Assembly (NCBI GenBank): GCA_016288635.1
Contig: JAEEKZ010000047.1
Location: 1-56,927, forward strand
Source: Caryophanales bacterium
Lineage (GTDB): Bacteria; Bacillota_I; Bacilli_A; RF39; UBA660
DNA: 56,927 nucleotides
Direction of reading: 5' to 3'
The notes below the pieces were generated by a model. It had not been told where the DNA came from. It saw only the letters and a list, made by a program, of their open reading frames with translations, and did not search any database. Each line of letters begins with the position of its first letter. Position 1 is the first letter of the stretch. The position numbers and the translations under genes are program-made. Positions 37,301 to 46,915 of this stretch are shown piece after piece.

Positions 37301-38701
37301 AACTAACATATCATCCGTTATATTAGTTAATTCAGTAATTACTTTTGGTAATGGTTTATCACAAGCAATTAATTCATCAAATCTTTCAATTATTTCATCA
37401 TTTTTAACTTTAACAGCACCAATTTCAATCATTTGATCAACATTTGGTGTAAATCCAGTTGTTTCTGTATCATATACAACATATTCTTGATCTAATAATT
37501 TGAAATTCTTGTTCTTAAATACTAATCCTGCATCAGTATCAACAACATTCATTTCTGTTCCATATAATACTTTAAATTTATCTTTATCTTCTCTACCTTT
37601 ATTTATTTTAGCAAGAGTATTAAACGCATCAGGATACGCCTGTAGAACATTGTGATCTGTTATAGCAACACTCTTCATTCCTAATTTGTCACAAAACTTA
37701 ATTAACTTAGATGTATCTATAACTCCATCCATCATACTCATCATTGTATGACAATGTAATTCTACTCTTTTTACCTCAGCTGTATCTTTAACTTTTTCAT
37801 CTTTAGAAGGTATTTCTTCGATTCCTGTTATATTAAAAACTAAAGCATGAGAATAATCATTTAACTCGATATTACCATTAAATCTATACCAATTACCAAC
37901 ACTAATTCTTTTAGCAATTTTATAAAATTCTTCTTCTTCGAAACGAACTAAATGACCAACAAAACTATCAGTTTTATCACTCATCTTTAAATCGAGAATA
38001 TAAGCAGTAGCTTTTTTACCTTTTCTTTCTTGAGTTTCCATTGCAAAGACATATGCTTCCACAATAATATTTTTCATTTCACCCAAAATATTATTTAATT
38101 GCGTTATTTCTCCATCTCGATGTCTACCCCAAATAACAGGACTATTCTCTTCAGGAGCAACTTCCTCAACACTATCTTTACCCTCAGTAATTATTTCTGT
38201 TAAAGTTTTTAAATTAGCTAAATCCAGTTTTATTTCAAAAGAGTATTCTCCTAATCCATATCTTTTTAATTTATCACTAATTTTAGCAAACTCTCTATTT
38301 AATTCTGACTTAACTAATCTTGTATAAATAGTTACATATATCTTATCCCCATCAAATTCTAAATTACGATCTTTTAAAGGCGCAAAAGATGGTCTTAAAT
38401 TAACTAATTCATCTATCATAGCATCAATATATTTTGTTAAATCATCAAGCGTTACTTCACCATATTCCATAACAACGTGACATTTCTTTTCACCATTAAT
38501 GCCTCCTTCACAAGCCTTAAATAAATTATCCATTTCTTTTTTATCAATTACGTATGGGTTTTTTATAACCACTTCAAAACTTTGTGAAGCCGTAATTAGT
38601 TTCACTTTATCTATCTCTGAAGCAAAAAATTCTTCTGACTCAAAATTAATACTGTTAAAAAATCTTTCTATTTCTGCATCCATATTTGTCTTCCATTTCA
38701 T
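34370..38701 (-). CDS. polC: DNA polymerase III alpha subunit, PolC type
   Basis: A 1443-residue replicative polymerase. Domains in order: N-terminal domain (1-200), OB fold (about 205-300), PHP domain first half with ELHCHTMMSMMDG and AITDHNV, inserted DEDDh proofreading exonuclease with VYDTETTGF and HNAAFDISF, PHP second half, zinc finger CPKC ... CGFD ... CPECG, and the polymerase core with RGSVGSSLVATMMG and PDIDLNFSG. It ends QLSLF, a clamp-binding motif. PHP ligands are intact. The ATG overlaps the dnaE stop (ATGA). A second ATG six codons on has a GGAAG SD and could be the true start. Confidence 0.97.
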   Translation of the reverse strand: MKWKTNMDAEIERFFNSINFESEEFFASEIDKVKLITASQSFEVVIKNPYVIDKKEMDNLFKACEGGINGEKKCHVVMEYGEVTLDDLTKYIDAMIDELVNLRPSFAPLKDRNLEFDGDKIYVTIYTRLVKSELNREFAKISDKLKRYGLGEYSFEIKLDLANLKTLTEIITEGKDSVEEVAPEENSPVIWGRHRDGEITQLNNILGEMKNIIVEAYVFAMETQERKGKKATAYILDLKMSDKTDSFVGHLVRFEEEEFYKIAKRISVGNWYRFNGNIELNDYSHALVFNITGIEEIPSKDEKVKDTAEVKRVELHCHTMMSMMDGVIDTSKLIKFCDKLGMKSVAITDHNVLQAYPDAFNTLAKINKGREDKDKFKVLYGTEMNVVDTDAGLVFKNKNFKLLDQEYVVYDTETTGFTPNVDQMIEIGAVKVKNDEIIERFDELIACDKPLPKVITELTNITDDMLVGQDTEENVTKRFLEFVGDLPLVAHNAAFDISFIEAAVEKYGLRKFDNTVVDTMGLARVMYPDWKNHKLSTLVKNLDVEWDEDKHHRADYDCEGTAHCFYKMVNVLDNEHIETTDDLNKLVDSETVVKFARPFHMTMIAKNKEGLRNLFKIVSLANTKYLFKGKEPKIPRTDINPLREGLIFGSGCVNGEVFEKGLSVDDEDLRNMMSYYDYIEVYPLNVVTHLIGEDAPFRSESDYFNYVRRLIKVAKESNKMVVATSDAHNLRPDDLIYRKVIISQKANGKLHPLNKRGIKVPNQYFLTTDEMLDAFSFIDEETRKEIVIDNPNKIAEQVEELQIIKDKLYTPVLENSAEITKEMVYNKAHEIYGYPLPEIIETRLKTELDGIIGGGFDVIYLIAEKLVKKSNADGYFVGSRGSVGSSLVATMMGITEVNGLPPHYVCPKCKHSDFEVDGEDLARLYPCGFDMPDRDCPECGTKMKKDGHNIPFATFLGFKAEKVPDIDLNFSGENQAAAHNHVKVLFGEQNAYRAGTISTVADKTAFGYVRGYCEENGIVLNSAEVERIALGCTGVKRTTGQHPGGIIVIPQYMDVFDFTAYQYPADEPDASWYTTHFDFHAIHDNVLKLDILGHDDPTMLKRLGDTTGINIMEIPFDDHNILSLFQSPKALGVTEEQIMCKTGTLGVPEFGTNFAINMLLEIKPTHFADLVKVAGLSHGTDVWNGNVRDLILNKVVPFEEAVGCRDDIMVSLINYGLESSQAFKISEFVRKGKAKKEPDKWAEMTDTMRSNNVPEWFIECCRKIQYMFPKAHACAYVMMSYRVAWFKTYYPLHYYSAFFSIRRSDFDVQAMLQGYDGIKRRLAEIREKGFDASAKEVAVGETLQVALEMLARGFVFKNIDIKISKAKTFVIKEDEKALYLPFCSVEGLGEACGLQIEKEREIKEFFCVDDFADRGKVNKTTIEKLRDLGVFDGMPESAQLSLF

Positions 38702-41520
38702 TTTCTTTTTATAATACTATTCAATATTATTCTTATTTTGTCAAGAGATTTACTTGGCTTTCCTTCTATTAGCACAAGTTCATTTCTTCTTATATTTTCA
38801 AGCAACTTAAAATTCTCTGCGAAAACAGTTACATCCATTGTTCCCGTCTCATCAGACACTTTTAAAAATGCCATATCATTTCCGTTTTTATCTTTTATTC
38901 TATGTATATTTTCTATTATAACAATTATCTTAATTTCATTATATAATTTTGATTTAACATCTTTTAATTTAGTAATGTTCTTACTTTGATATTTGCTAGC
39001 AGGATGATTTCCTACATAGAATCCAAATAATTCTATTTCTTTATCATTCAAAATACTATTATCAAATTCTTCATATTTATTTATAATTGGTTTTAAATCA
39101 TCATCATCAACACCTAATGATACGTAATTCATTGCTGAATCATATAAATTAATTAAAGTCTTTTTATTTAATCCCAATGAATCAAAACTTCCAGCATAGA
39201 TTAATGTCTCTAATATATTTTTCTTAATATCTTTATTCTTACTCAAGAATTCAAAATAATCTTTATAAGGGGCATTATCTATTATGGCATCCGAAATATT
39301 CTTAGTTATGCCTTTAATAATAGTAAGAGGCAATATTAAAGAATCCTCTACAATATTAAAATTTTTAAATGATTTATTAACATCTGGTTTAACAACCTTA
39401 ATATTCTTTCTCTTTAACTCATTTATGTATGAAGATATTTCTACTGTGCTCTTACCATCTAATAACAATTCATTTATAAAATAAATTGGATAATAACATT
39501 TTAAATAAGCCATTTGGTAAGCTACAAGTGCATAAGCTACACTATGAGACTTATTAAATCCATATCCCGCAAATCTTTCAATTAAATCATAAATTTGTGA
39601 AGAAATAGATTTAGAAATTCCATTCTTTTGGGCACCAACAATAAACTTATCTTTTGATACCTTGATTACTTCGTCTTTTTTCTTGCTTATAGCTCTTCTA
39701 ATGGTATCTGCTTCGTTTTTAGTAAATCCGCCTAATTGTTCAAGAATAAGTATTACTTGTTCTTGATATAAAATTACACCATAAGTTTCTTTTAAAATTG
39801 GTTTTAATGAATCATGAAGATATTTAATATTTTCTTCATCTTCTTTATTTTTTATAAATTCATCTTGAGCAGGACCTGGTCTAACAAGAGCCATTGCTGC
39901 AATTAAATCATTGAAGTTTTTAGGTTTTAATTTCCTTAACAAACTCTTCATAGTAGCGGTTTCGTATTGAAATATACCATCAGTATCCGCTCTATTAAAC
40001 ATATCTATTACATTTTTATCATTAAGATCAATATTCTTTAACAAATTCTTATCAGTTTGTCTTAGTATATTAGCAATAATATCTAAGTTCTTAACAGCAA
40101 GAAAGTCCATTTTTAAAAATCCTAAAGATTCCAAATAAGGCATTTCTATTCCTGTAATTAAATTGTCCTCTTCATCCTTTACAACTGGAATTATTTTAGT
40201 TAAATCTACACTAGAAATAATTAATCCAGCAGCATTTATAGATGTATTCTTCTTAATACCTTCTAACTTAAGAGCAATATCATATAAATTATTTATTTGA
40301 GGATACATCTTAATATATTTTGCTACTGTTTCATCTTCAGCATTTTCTTTTAACGACATTTTCCCATCAATAGAATCTAAAAATTTATTTAATAATTCAT
40401 CATCTAATTTAATTAATTTTGCAACTTCTCTTAAAACAGATTTAGTTTTTAAATTATTATAAGTAATACCTACAGCAACATTATTCCTGCCATATTTATT
40501 TCTTACGTATTCAATAATATCTTTTCTCTTACCTGATTCAAAATCTATATCTATATCAGGCATAGTAACTCTATCTGTATTTAAAAATCTTTCAAACATT
40601 AAATTATACTTAATCGGATCTATATCATTAATACCAATTGAATAACATACTAAAGATCCTGCAGAGCTACCACGGCCTGGCCCAACATAGATATCATTTT
40701 TCTTAGCATAACAGCAATAATCATAAACAATTAAGAAATAATCAACAAATCCCATCTTACTTATAACACTAAGTTCATAATTTAATCTATCTTGGTATTC
40801 TTTTGTTACTTTATTATTAAGTCTTTTATTTAAACCTTTATTAGCTAGTTCAACTAAAAATTTTTCTGAATTACGACTTTGTTTAGGTATATATCGTACA
40901 TTCTTAGGAAATTCTAGATTAATCTTATCAGACACTTCTTTTAGGCCATATAAATCATCTTTAGATAGAACATATGCATAATTATAATCTATCTTACTTG
41001 TTCCTCCTAGCATATTTAAATATTTAAGATATTTATTATCTTCTTTCTTTAAACATCTCACTTCTTTTATATAGACAACATTTTTAGTAATTCTTAATAA
41101 ATCTACCTTTTCATCATTATTTTGATATCCATAATAAACCTCAGGATAAAAAGCAACTAACTCTCTTAATGAAACTGAGTGATATGGTATAACACACAAA
41201 ATGTTTGCAGAATATTCTTTTAATAAATCAGTATTTAAACTATCTTTCCTTAAATCCACTTGTAACAAATTACAATATCCATCATAATTCATAGCATACA
41301 AAAACAAATGCTTTTCATCAAGAATAATATCTAATCCCACAATGGGCTTAATACCCAATTCAGTACAACCTGAAATTAATTCCATAGATGCTGAAAGATT
41401 AGTATCAATAATACCACAAGATATATATTTATTTTTCTTTAAATAGTCTAATAAGTCTTTAACTTTAACTAAACTATTTAATAAAGAATAATCAGTTTTT
41501 ATGCTTATTAGACCGTTCAA
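38698..41520 (-). CDS. dnaE: DNA polymerase III alpha subunit, DnaE type (short)
   Basis: A 940-residue polymerase from the preferred TTG start, about 170 shorter than B. subtilis DnaE. The PHP domain is degenerate: ISIKTDYSLLN stands where HLHVHTEYSLL is usual, and GIIDTNL where ITDHGN is usual. The polymerase core is intact: GPGRGSSAGSLV, MPDIDIDF and the fingers motif FNKSHSVAYALVAYQ. It ends with helix-hairpin-helix (ETLIYAGSFDSLG) and OB-fold segments. The upstream ATG at 41532 lies at or before the predicted transcription start, while TTG at 41520 has SD GGGTGAT. It is co-transcribed with polC. Confidence 0.93.
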   Translation of the reverse strand: MNGLISIKTDYSLLNSLVKVKDLLDYLKKNKYISCGIIDTNLSASMELISGCTELGIKPIVGLDIILDEKHLFLYAMNYDGYCNLLQVDLRKDSLNTDLLKEYSANILCVIPYHSVSLRELVAFYPEVYYGYQNNDEKVDLLRITKNVVYIKEVRCLKKEDNKYLKYLNMLGGTSKIDYNYAYVLSKDDLYGLKEVSDKINLEFPKNVRYIPKQSRNSEKFLVELANKGLNKRLNNKVTKEYQDRLNYELSVISKMGFVDYFLIVYDYCCYAKKNDIYVGPGRGSSAGSLVCYSIGINDIDPIKYNLMFERFLNTDRVTMPDIDIDFESGKRKDIIEYVRNKYGRNNVAVGITYNNLKTKSVLREVAKLIKLDDELLNKFLDSIDGKMSLKENAEDETVAKYIKMYPQINNLYDIALKLEGIKKNTSINAAGLIISSVDLTKIIPVVKDEEDNLITGIEMPYLESLGFLKMDFLAVKNLDIIANILRQTDKNLLKNIDLNDKNVIDMFNRADTDGIFQYETATMKSLLRKLKPKNFNDLIAAMALVRPGPAQDEFIKNKEDEENIKYLHDSLKPILKETYGVILYQEQVILILEQLGGFTKNEADTIRRAISKKKDEVIKVSKDKFIVGAQKNGISKSISSQIYDLIERFAGYGFNKSHSVAYALVAYQMAYLKCYYPIYFINELLLDGKSTVEISSYINELKRKNIKVVKPDVNKSFKNFNIVEDSLILPLTIIKGITKNISDAIIDNAPYKDYFEFLSKNKDIKKNILETLIYAGSFDSLGLNKKTLINLYDSAMNYVSLGVDDDDLKPIINKYEEFDNSILNDKEIELFGFYVGNHPASKYQSKNITKLKDVKSKLYNEIKIIVIIENIHRIKDKNGNDMAFLKVSDETGTMDVTVFAENFKLLENIRRNELVLIEGKPSKSLDKIRIILNSIIKRK

Positions 41521-41535
41521 ATTATCACCCATTTA

Positions 41536-41564
41536 ATTGTACCAAATTGACTATGTAAAGTCCA
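41536..41564 (-). promoter_or_regulatory. dnaE-polC promoter
   Basis: Minus strand: -35 TGGACT (41564-41559), 17 bp, -10 TACAAT (41541-41536). The predicted start near 41529 leaves about nine bases before the TTG. Confidence 0.65.
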
Positions 41565-41576
41565 TAAATTAGAAAT

Positions 41577-41607
41577 AAAAAAATACTTAATAAATAAGTA
41601 TTTTTTT
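41577..41607 (-). terminator. Terminator of InlB-repeat gene
   Basis: Minus-strand hairpin AAATACTTA / TAAGTATTT with a run of T, overlapping the stop codon. Confidence 0.8.
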
Positions 41608-43825
41608 ATTTTTTCTTCCAAATTGCATATAGAGTTTTTGTTCCTGATTCTACTATATTAACAACCTTATCATTGTCTTTATAAACAACACCAGAATTAA
41701 GTGAAGTTCCCCATCCAGTAAACTCATATCCTTCTTTAACAAATATGTTCTTTCTTAATAAACATTCTTTATCTCTTTCACATTTCGTTTCATCCATATG
41801 TCCTGTTCCACCAGTGGCATTATAAACAATAGTGTATGTTCCTAAATCCCAAGTAGCTTCAAAATGAATTATTTTATCTTCCTTAGTTGTAAGAGCAACA
41901 AAGTATTCTCCTTTTGCTAGATAAGAACCATCAGTTCCAGGATTAGCAAATTTCTGGGTAATACTTTGTGAAGTGGCTCCATATTTAGCTTGTTCTATAT
42001 TATCTACGCCAGTTACTTTCCAACCAGCAAAATCATAGCCTTCTTTAACTGGTTTTGGCACTTTAATGACATCTGTAAATCCTACGGCTTCAGGAGCTTC
42101 ATCAATCATCTTACCACCAGCAGTATCTATCTCAATTTTATAGCCAATTGCTTCCCAGTTAGCAATAAAAGTTATGTTCCCATTAGATAAAGAAGACAAT
42201 CTTTTAAAACTAAATCCACCATCTGGAGAAAGATCTTTAGGTTCAATTATTTCTAAACCATCCCATGATTTTTCGATTGAACTACCTTTTTCTATATAAA
42301 CTGCTGAATTTGCATAAACTCCAACGGCTGTCCATCCTTTAAATTTAAATCCAGGCTTGATTGGGTTTGGCAGTGTTACAGCATCACTATATAGGATACC
42401 TTCTCCATTAAGAGGATCATATTTATATAAATCTTTATCACAATAAGTAGTGCCAAAACATCCACCATTCAAGTTATATGAAATTTTATATTTTATTTCT
42501 TCCCATGCAGCAGATAATATAACTGTACCTGAGTTTTCCTTTAAATTCATAAAGAATGTCGTATCCACGGGATTTTCGCCACTAAATTTGTTAGAAATCG
42601 AGTTTACGGAAGATCCATACTTAGCATTCGATCCAAGATTAGTTGCTGTCCATCCTTTAAATCTAAAACCAGGTTTAGTTGGTTTTGAAACATTAACTGC
42701 TCTACCTGTTGTACCAAATGTAGGACTATTTACACCAGCAGTACCCCCATTTAAATTATATGAAATACTATATGACTTTGTTGTCCAATTTATATACAAA
42801 TTCAAGCCATTAGTAGCCGCTACTTTATATAAATCATTAGTAAATCTACCATTAGAGTTAATATATTGCGTTCCTAAACCATCTTTAGAAGTATAGAATC
42901 CATCAAAATATTTTCCCGTTGTAGATGAAATACTTGGAATTGGTTCATTAACACATCTTGTTAAATTCGAATCAATAAAATATATACATCCTTTTTCACT
43001 TACAGTATTATATTTATAATATATAAACGAAGAACCATCAACAAGTGAATCTAAAGTGACCTTATATACATTAGGTTCCCAAATTGCATACAAAATTAAA
43101 CCGTTATTTGATTCAGAAACTATACTGGTTTCATCGTATAACCTACCATTTTCTTTTTCATCATACCATCCGGCTAAATGATATCCTTCAAATTTTCTTG
43201 TCTCAGGGAAAGTAAACTTTTCATCAACTCTTTCAAGGAATTGTTCGTCTAATTTTTCGCCAGTTGGATAATTATAATTATATGTAACATATACTGTGTT
43301 ATAACATTTTTCACTGCCGCCAGATTGAACAACACAATATTTTAATTGAGCATTATTAGAAATATATGTAAATAATGTTTCATTCTTCTCTCCCGTAGGA
43401 TAAGAATATTTAATCTTTATATCAAATGTACTTGATACATTTGATGCTTTTGTAGGATTAATTACAACATTTTCTTTATCGAATTTAACATCATAATTAA
43501 TTAGTTTATATACTTTATTTTCTCCCAGAAAATTAGTATAAGTAAATGATGAATTATTATAATATAAACTTGCCTTAGATGAAGCAGATCTAAACTCAAT
43601 TTTATTACCACTATAATTAATTAAAACGCTATCTAAAGTTTGAGTATCTAAATCAGCTTTTATATTATTTAGAAGTGTAGTAATTTTTTCATCATTTTGT
43701 CCAGAGTAATTTGCAGAATCAGAGTCTCTTTTTTCAATAAGCATTTTATATCCAATGAACCCTATCACGCCCATTAAAGCCAAGACAATAATAGCCTCTA
43801 AAATTCCTAGTAATATTTTTTTCAC
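41606..43825 (-). CDS. Surface protein with multiple InlB-type (Listeria-Bacteroides) repeats
   Basis: A 739-residue protein. An N-terminal membrane anchor (KKILLGILEAIIVLALMGVIG) is followed by a beta-rich region (30-165) and then at least five InlB B-type repeats, each with a Gly-Tyr/Phe-x-Phe-x-Gly-Trp core: GYHLAGWY, GFRFKGWT, GFKFKGWT, GYDFAGWK, GYEFTGWG. Several units open with SYNLNGG. It ends LYAIWKKK without LPxTG. Such repeats build rod-like stalks in adhesins. The start is GTG at 43825, five bases after SD GGTGA; the GTG nine bases upstream is part of the SD. A TATAAT -10 is nearby. It stands alone between dnaJ and dnaE. Confidence 0.8.
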   Translation of the reverse strand: MKKILLGILEAIIVLALMGVIGFIGYKMLIEKRDSDSANYSGQNDEKITTLLNNIKADLDTQTLDSVLINYSGNKIEFRSASSKASLYYNNSSFTYTNFLGENKVYKLINYDVKFDKENVVINPTKASNVSSTFDIKIKYSYPTGEKNETLFTYISNNAQLKYCVVQSGGSEKCYNTVYVTYNYNYPTGEKLDEQFLERVDEKFTFPETRKFEGYHLAGWYDEKENGRLYDETSIVSESNNGLILYAIWEPNVYKVTLDSLVDGSSFIYYKYNTVSEKGCIYFIDSNLTRCVNEPIPSISSTTGKYFDGFYTSKDGLGTQYINSNGRFTNDLYKVAATNGLNLYINWTTKSYSISYNLNGGTAGVNSPTFGTTGRAVNVSKPTKPGFRFKGWTATNLGSNAKYGSSVNSISNKFSGENPVDTTFFMNLKENSGTVILSAAWEEIKYKISYNLNGGCFGTTYCDKDLYKYDPLNGEGILYSDAVTLPNPIKPGFKFKGWTAVGVYANSAVYIEKGSSIEKSWDGLEIIEPKDLSPDGGFSFKRLSSLSNGNITFIANWEAIGYKIEIDTAGGKMIDEAPEAVGFTDVIKVPKPVKEGYDFAGWKVTGVDNIEQAKYGATSQSITQKFANPGTDGSYLAKGEYFVALTTKEDKIIHFEATWDLGTYTIVYNATGGTGHMDETKCERDKECLLRKNIFVKEGYEFTGWGTSLNSGVVYKDNDKVVNIVESGTKTLYAIWKKK

Positions 43826-43901
43826 ACTACTCACCTATTTTCTAATTATAGTATACCATGATGTCATTTTTTATGTACATATTTTATTAATTGTTTACAT
43901 C

Positions 43902-43926
43902 AAAAAAAGCACTAATATTAGTGCTT
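43902..43926 (-). terminator. dnaJ terminator (end of heat-shock operon)
   Basis: Minus-strand hairpin AAGCACTA / TAGTGCTT with loop ATAT and seven T, overlapping the dnaJ stop. Confidence 0.88.
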
Positions 43927-45055
43927 ATAAATACTTTTTAAACTTCTTGAAAGAATCATCAGTTTCCAAATCAGTTTCTGCTAATTGTTGTAATAATTCT
44001 TTTTGTTGTCTATTTAACTTTGTTGGCATAATTATATTAACAACAACATACATATCACCTTTAGTACTGCTTTTTGGCGACTTAATTCCCTTTCCTTTTA
44101 GCTTTAATTTTGTATAGTTTTGTGTTCCTGGATCAATTTGCATTACAACACTACCAGTAAGTGTAGGTACTTCTTTTTTACATCCTAAAATAGCATCAGT
44201 AATTGTAATAGGGACTTCTAGATAAATATCTTTTCCATCTCTTTCAAACAAAGGATGTTCCTTAACATGGAATTCTAAATAGATATCTCCATTTGGTCCA
44301 CCATTTATACCAGCTTCACCTTTTCCAGATATTCTTAATTCATATCCATTATCTACACCTTCAGGAATATCAACTGCGATTGTTTTTCTAGTCTTAATTA
44401 AACCTGTACCACTACATTTAGAACAAGACTTTTTATAACTCTTTCCTTTTCCTTTACAAGTTGAGCAAGTCTTTTGTGTTTGCATAACTCCAAATATTGT
44501 TGATTGTTGTTCAATAACTTTACCTCTTCCACCGCAAGTTGGACAAGTTATTTCATCAAATCCACCTTTTCCAGAACATTCACTACATGATTCATTTAAA
44601 TCTAGTTTAATGTCTTTTTTACAGCCAAATACAGCCTCATCAAAAGTTAAATCAATATCAACTTTGACATCAGGCCCTCTTCTTGGTCCGTTTCTTCTTG
44701 CTGTACTGCCGAAACCACCAGAAAATCCACCGCCAAATAAGTCTCCCAAAATATCATCTAAGTTAATATCAACACCATCGAAGCCACCAAAACCACCAAA
44801 GCCACCAGAATATCCTCCGGCACCTCCTCCGTTTTGGAATGCAGCAGAGCCAAATTGATCATATTGTCTTCTTTTGTTTTCATCAGACAACACTGCATAA
44901 GCTTCACCAATTTCTTTAAACTTAGCTTCATCACCTGTTTGTTTATTATCAGGGTGATATTGCTTAGCTAACTTACGAAAAGCACTTTTTATTTCACTAT
45001 CAGATGCATCTTTAGACACACCTAAAATATCATAATAATCTTTACCTGAGGCCAT
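43925..45055 (-). CDS. dnaJ: Chaperone DnaJ
   Basis: A 376-residue Hsp40 that delivers substrates to DnaK and stimulates its ATPase. The J domain (1-70) has KQYHPDNKQ with the HPD motif. A Gly/Phe-rich linker follows (about 72-120). The four zinc-binding CxxCxGxG repeats are CSECSGKG, CPTCGGRG, CSTCKGKG and CSKCSGTG, and the C-terminal substrate-binding domain is complete. Its start overlaps the pepF stop by one base (TAATG). It is the last gene of the cluster. Confidence 0.97.
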   Translation of the reverse strand: MASGKDYYDILGVSKDASDSEIKSAFRKLAKQYHPDNKQTGDEAKFKEIGEAYAVLSDENKRRQYDQFGSAAFQNGGGAGGYSGGFGGFGGFDGVDINLDDILGDLFGGGFSGGFGSTARRNGPRRGPDVKVDIDLTFDEAVFGCKKDIKLDLNESCSECSGKGGFDEITCPTCGGRGKVIEQQSTIFGVMQTQKTCSTCKGKGKSYKKSCSKCSGTGLIKTRKTIAVDIPEGVDNGYELRISGKGEAGINGGPNGDIYLEFHVKEHPLFERDGKDIYLEVPITITDAILGCKKEVPTLTGSVVMQIDPGTQNYTKLKLKGKGIKSPKSSTKGDMYVVVNIIMPTKLNRQQKELLQQLAETDLETDDSFKKFKKYL

Positions 45056-46851
45056 TATTTTTCACCTTCTTTGCTTATTTTAACAAATTGATCTAATAAA
45101 GAATCAAAATATTTAATTGCTTCTTCATATACTTTTTTATCTTCCAAATCAACATCAAGAATTCTAAATGCATCAATAGGCCATACATTTGAACCAGTAC
45201 TTAAGAATTTAATGTATTTATCCAACATATCTTTATTACCATTAATAATATTACTTGCTACAAATAATGCAACACTAATACAAAATGCATAATTAAATAA
45301 ATAATAATTCATATAGTAATGACTTCTTCTAGCCCATGATAAGCCAGAATATTCATCATACTCTACTTCTTTTCCGGAATATTTTTTTATAGAATCAAGC
45401 GTGATTTTATCCATATAATCTTTAGTAATAGCATTACCACTATCTACATAATTATAGAAATCTTGTTCTAGTTTTCCTTCTCTAACGGCTCCAAATAAAT
45501 TACTAATTACTACTTCGATAATATTATTTATTCCCGCTAGTTTTTCTTCTTTAGAGGTACTATTATTAGCTAAATAATGAGAAAGTAAACATTCATTAGT
45601 TAATGATGCTACTTCACTAACTAAACTAGAAACATTAACATAAGGCATATCATTATTTGCTTTTACAAATTGATGATGAACATTATGTCCTCCCTCATGT
45701 ATCAATGTAGATACAGATGAAAGATTAGAATTAAAACTCATCAATATACGAGAATCTTTAGATAATGTTGAAAGAGAATATCCTCCAGAACATTTTCCAG
45801 GATATTGAGCATAATCAACATATCTATTATCTATTATTTTCTTAAATGCTTTACAATATTCTTTTCCTAATGGCTCAACAGCTTTCATACATAATTCTTG
45901 AGCTTCTTCGATAGAATATTCTTTATCACTTTTAGCCATATCTAATTGCAAATCATATTGATATAGTTTATCTAAACCTAAAGTATCTTTAAATATTCTT
46001 AAATATTTTTGATAAGATTTAACATTTTCTTCAGTTGTGTTAATTAATGCATCATATGCTTTATTTGGCATGTTAAGATTAAATAACTTAGCATCCCAAG
46101 CATTCTTGAAATTATGCAATTTTGCATCAGTAATATTAGCTTTAACATATCCATTTAAGAATTGAGCTGAAGAATTAGAATATCTATCTAGTGTTTTAGA
46201 ATATTTTTCTCTAACTTCTTTTCTAATATTTCTATCTTTATTTTCCATTAGTTTATGATAGTTAGTAGATGAAATAGTTTCTACAACTCCATCAATTTCC
46301 ACAGTACCATAATCATGTTCTTTATTAAGCATTGTAGAACTCATTTCTTCAAAATGATTCATTGCATTATTTAATTCAGCAATTATAGTCTCACTTTTTT
46401 CATCTAATATATGTTCTTTGCTTCTATATGTTTTATCAAGTAAATTCTTATATTTATTAAGTTCTTTATACTTAAATAAGTCTTCATATTCTTTTTTATT
46501 TAAAGTAAGTAATTCTGAATCAAAAAAGTTGGAGTTAACAACAAATTGATTAAATAAATCAGCAGATTTAGATAATCTTTCCATATTCTTAGAAACACCT
46601 AATTCTTGATCACTAATTAAATATGCATATCCCTCTAGGTTTTCTACCATATCATAAGCTTCAAAAAACTTATCTAAAAACTCTTTTACTTTTTTAGCAT
46701 CTTTTGTACAACCCTTATAACTATTTAAAGATTTGATTATCTTACTACATTTTTTAAAACAATCTTCAAATTCTTTATCATTTTTATAAAAGTCAGTTAA
46801 ATCCCATTTATACTTTTCTGGTACATCTTTTCTTGATTTGTATTTATGCAT
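45055..46851 (-). CDS. pepF: Oligoendopeptidase F
   Basis: A 598-residue M3-family zinc peptidase that cuts oligopeptides in the cytoplasm. The active site is LIHEGGHNVHH (HExxH with two of the zinc ligands). A SLVSEVASLTNE segment about 25 residues later supplies the third ligand Glu. The N-terminal helical domain (KWDLTDFYKND) is typical. The gene is wedged between dnaK and dnaJ and overlaps dnaJ by one base, so it probably shares heat-shock control, unless the weak terminator after dnaK splits the operon. Confidence 0.95.
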   Translation of the reverse strand: MHKYKSRKDVPEKYKWDLTDFYKNDKEFEDCFKKCSKIIKSLNSYKGCTKDAKKVKEFLDKFFEAYDMVENLEGYAYLISDQELGVSKNMERLSKSADLFNQFVVNSNFFDSELLTLNKKEYEDLFKYKELNKYKNLLDKTYRSKEHILDEKSETIIAELNNAMNHFEEMSSTMLNKEHDYGTVEIDGVVETISSTNYHKLMENKDRNIRKEVREKYSKTLDRYSNSSAQFLNGYVKANITDAKLHNFKNAWDAKLFNLNMPNKAYDALINTTEENVKSYQKYLRIFKDTLGLDKLYQYDLQLDMAKSDKEYSIEEAQELCMKAVEPLGKEYCKAFKKIIDNRYVDYAQYPGKCSGGYSLSTLSKDSRILMSFNSNLSSVSTLIHEGGHNVHHQFVKANNDMPYVNVSSLVSEVASLTNECLLSHYLANNSTSKEEKLAGINNIIEVVISNLFGAVREGKLEQDFYNYVDSGNAITKDYMDKITLDSIKKYSGKEVEYDEYSGLSWARRSHYYMNYYLFNYAFCISVALFVASNIINGNKDMLDKYIKFLSTGSNVWPIDAFRILDVDLEDKKVYEEAIKYFDSLLDQFVKISKEGEK

Positions 46852-46874
46852 TGCAATTCCTTTCTAATATCAAC

Positions 46875-46901
46875 TAAAAGTTCTAGTTTCCTAGAACTTT
46901 T
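46875..46901 (-). terminator. Attenuator-like hairpin after dnaK
   Basis: Minus-strand hairpin AAAAGTTCTAG / CTAGAACTTTT with loop GAAA but only four T, all in the stem arm. It may stabilise the dnaK mRNA end or give partial termination before pepF-dnaJ. Confidence 0.6.
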
Positions 46902-46915
46902 ATATTTTACATTAA

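Noticed and set aside
43755-44117. Plus-strand open frame across the dnaJ / InlB-repeat gene junction
   Set aside because: It runs through a terminator and promoter of the minus strand, has no SD and overlaps two clear genes.
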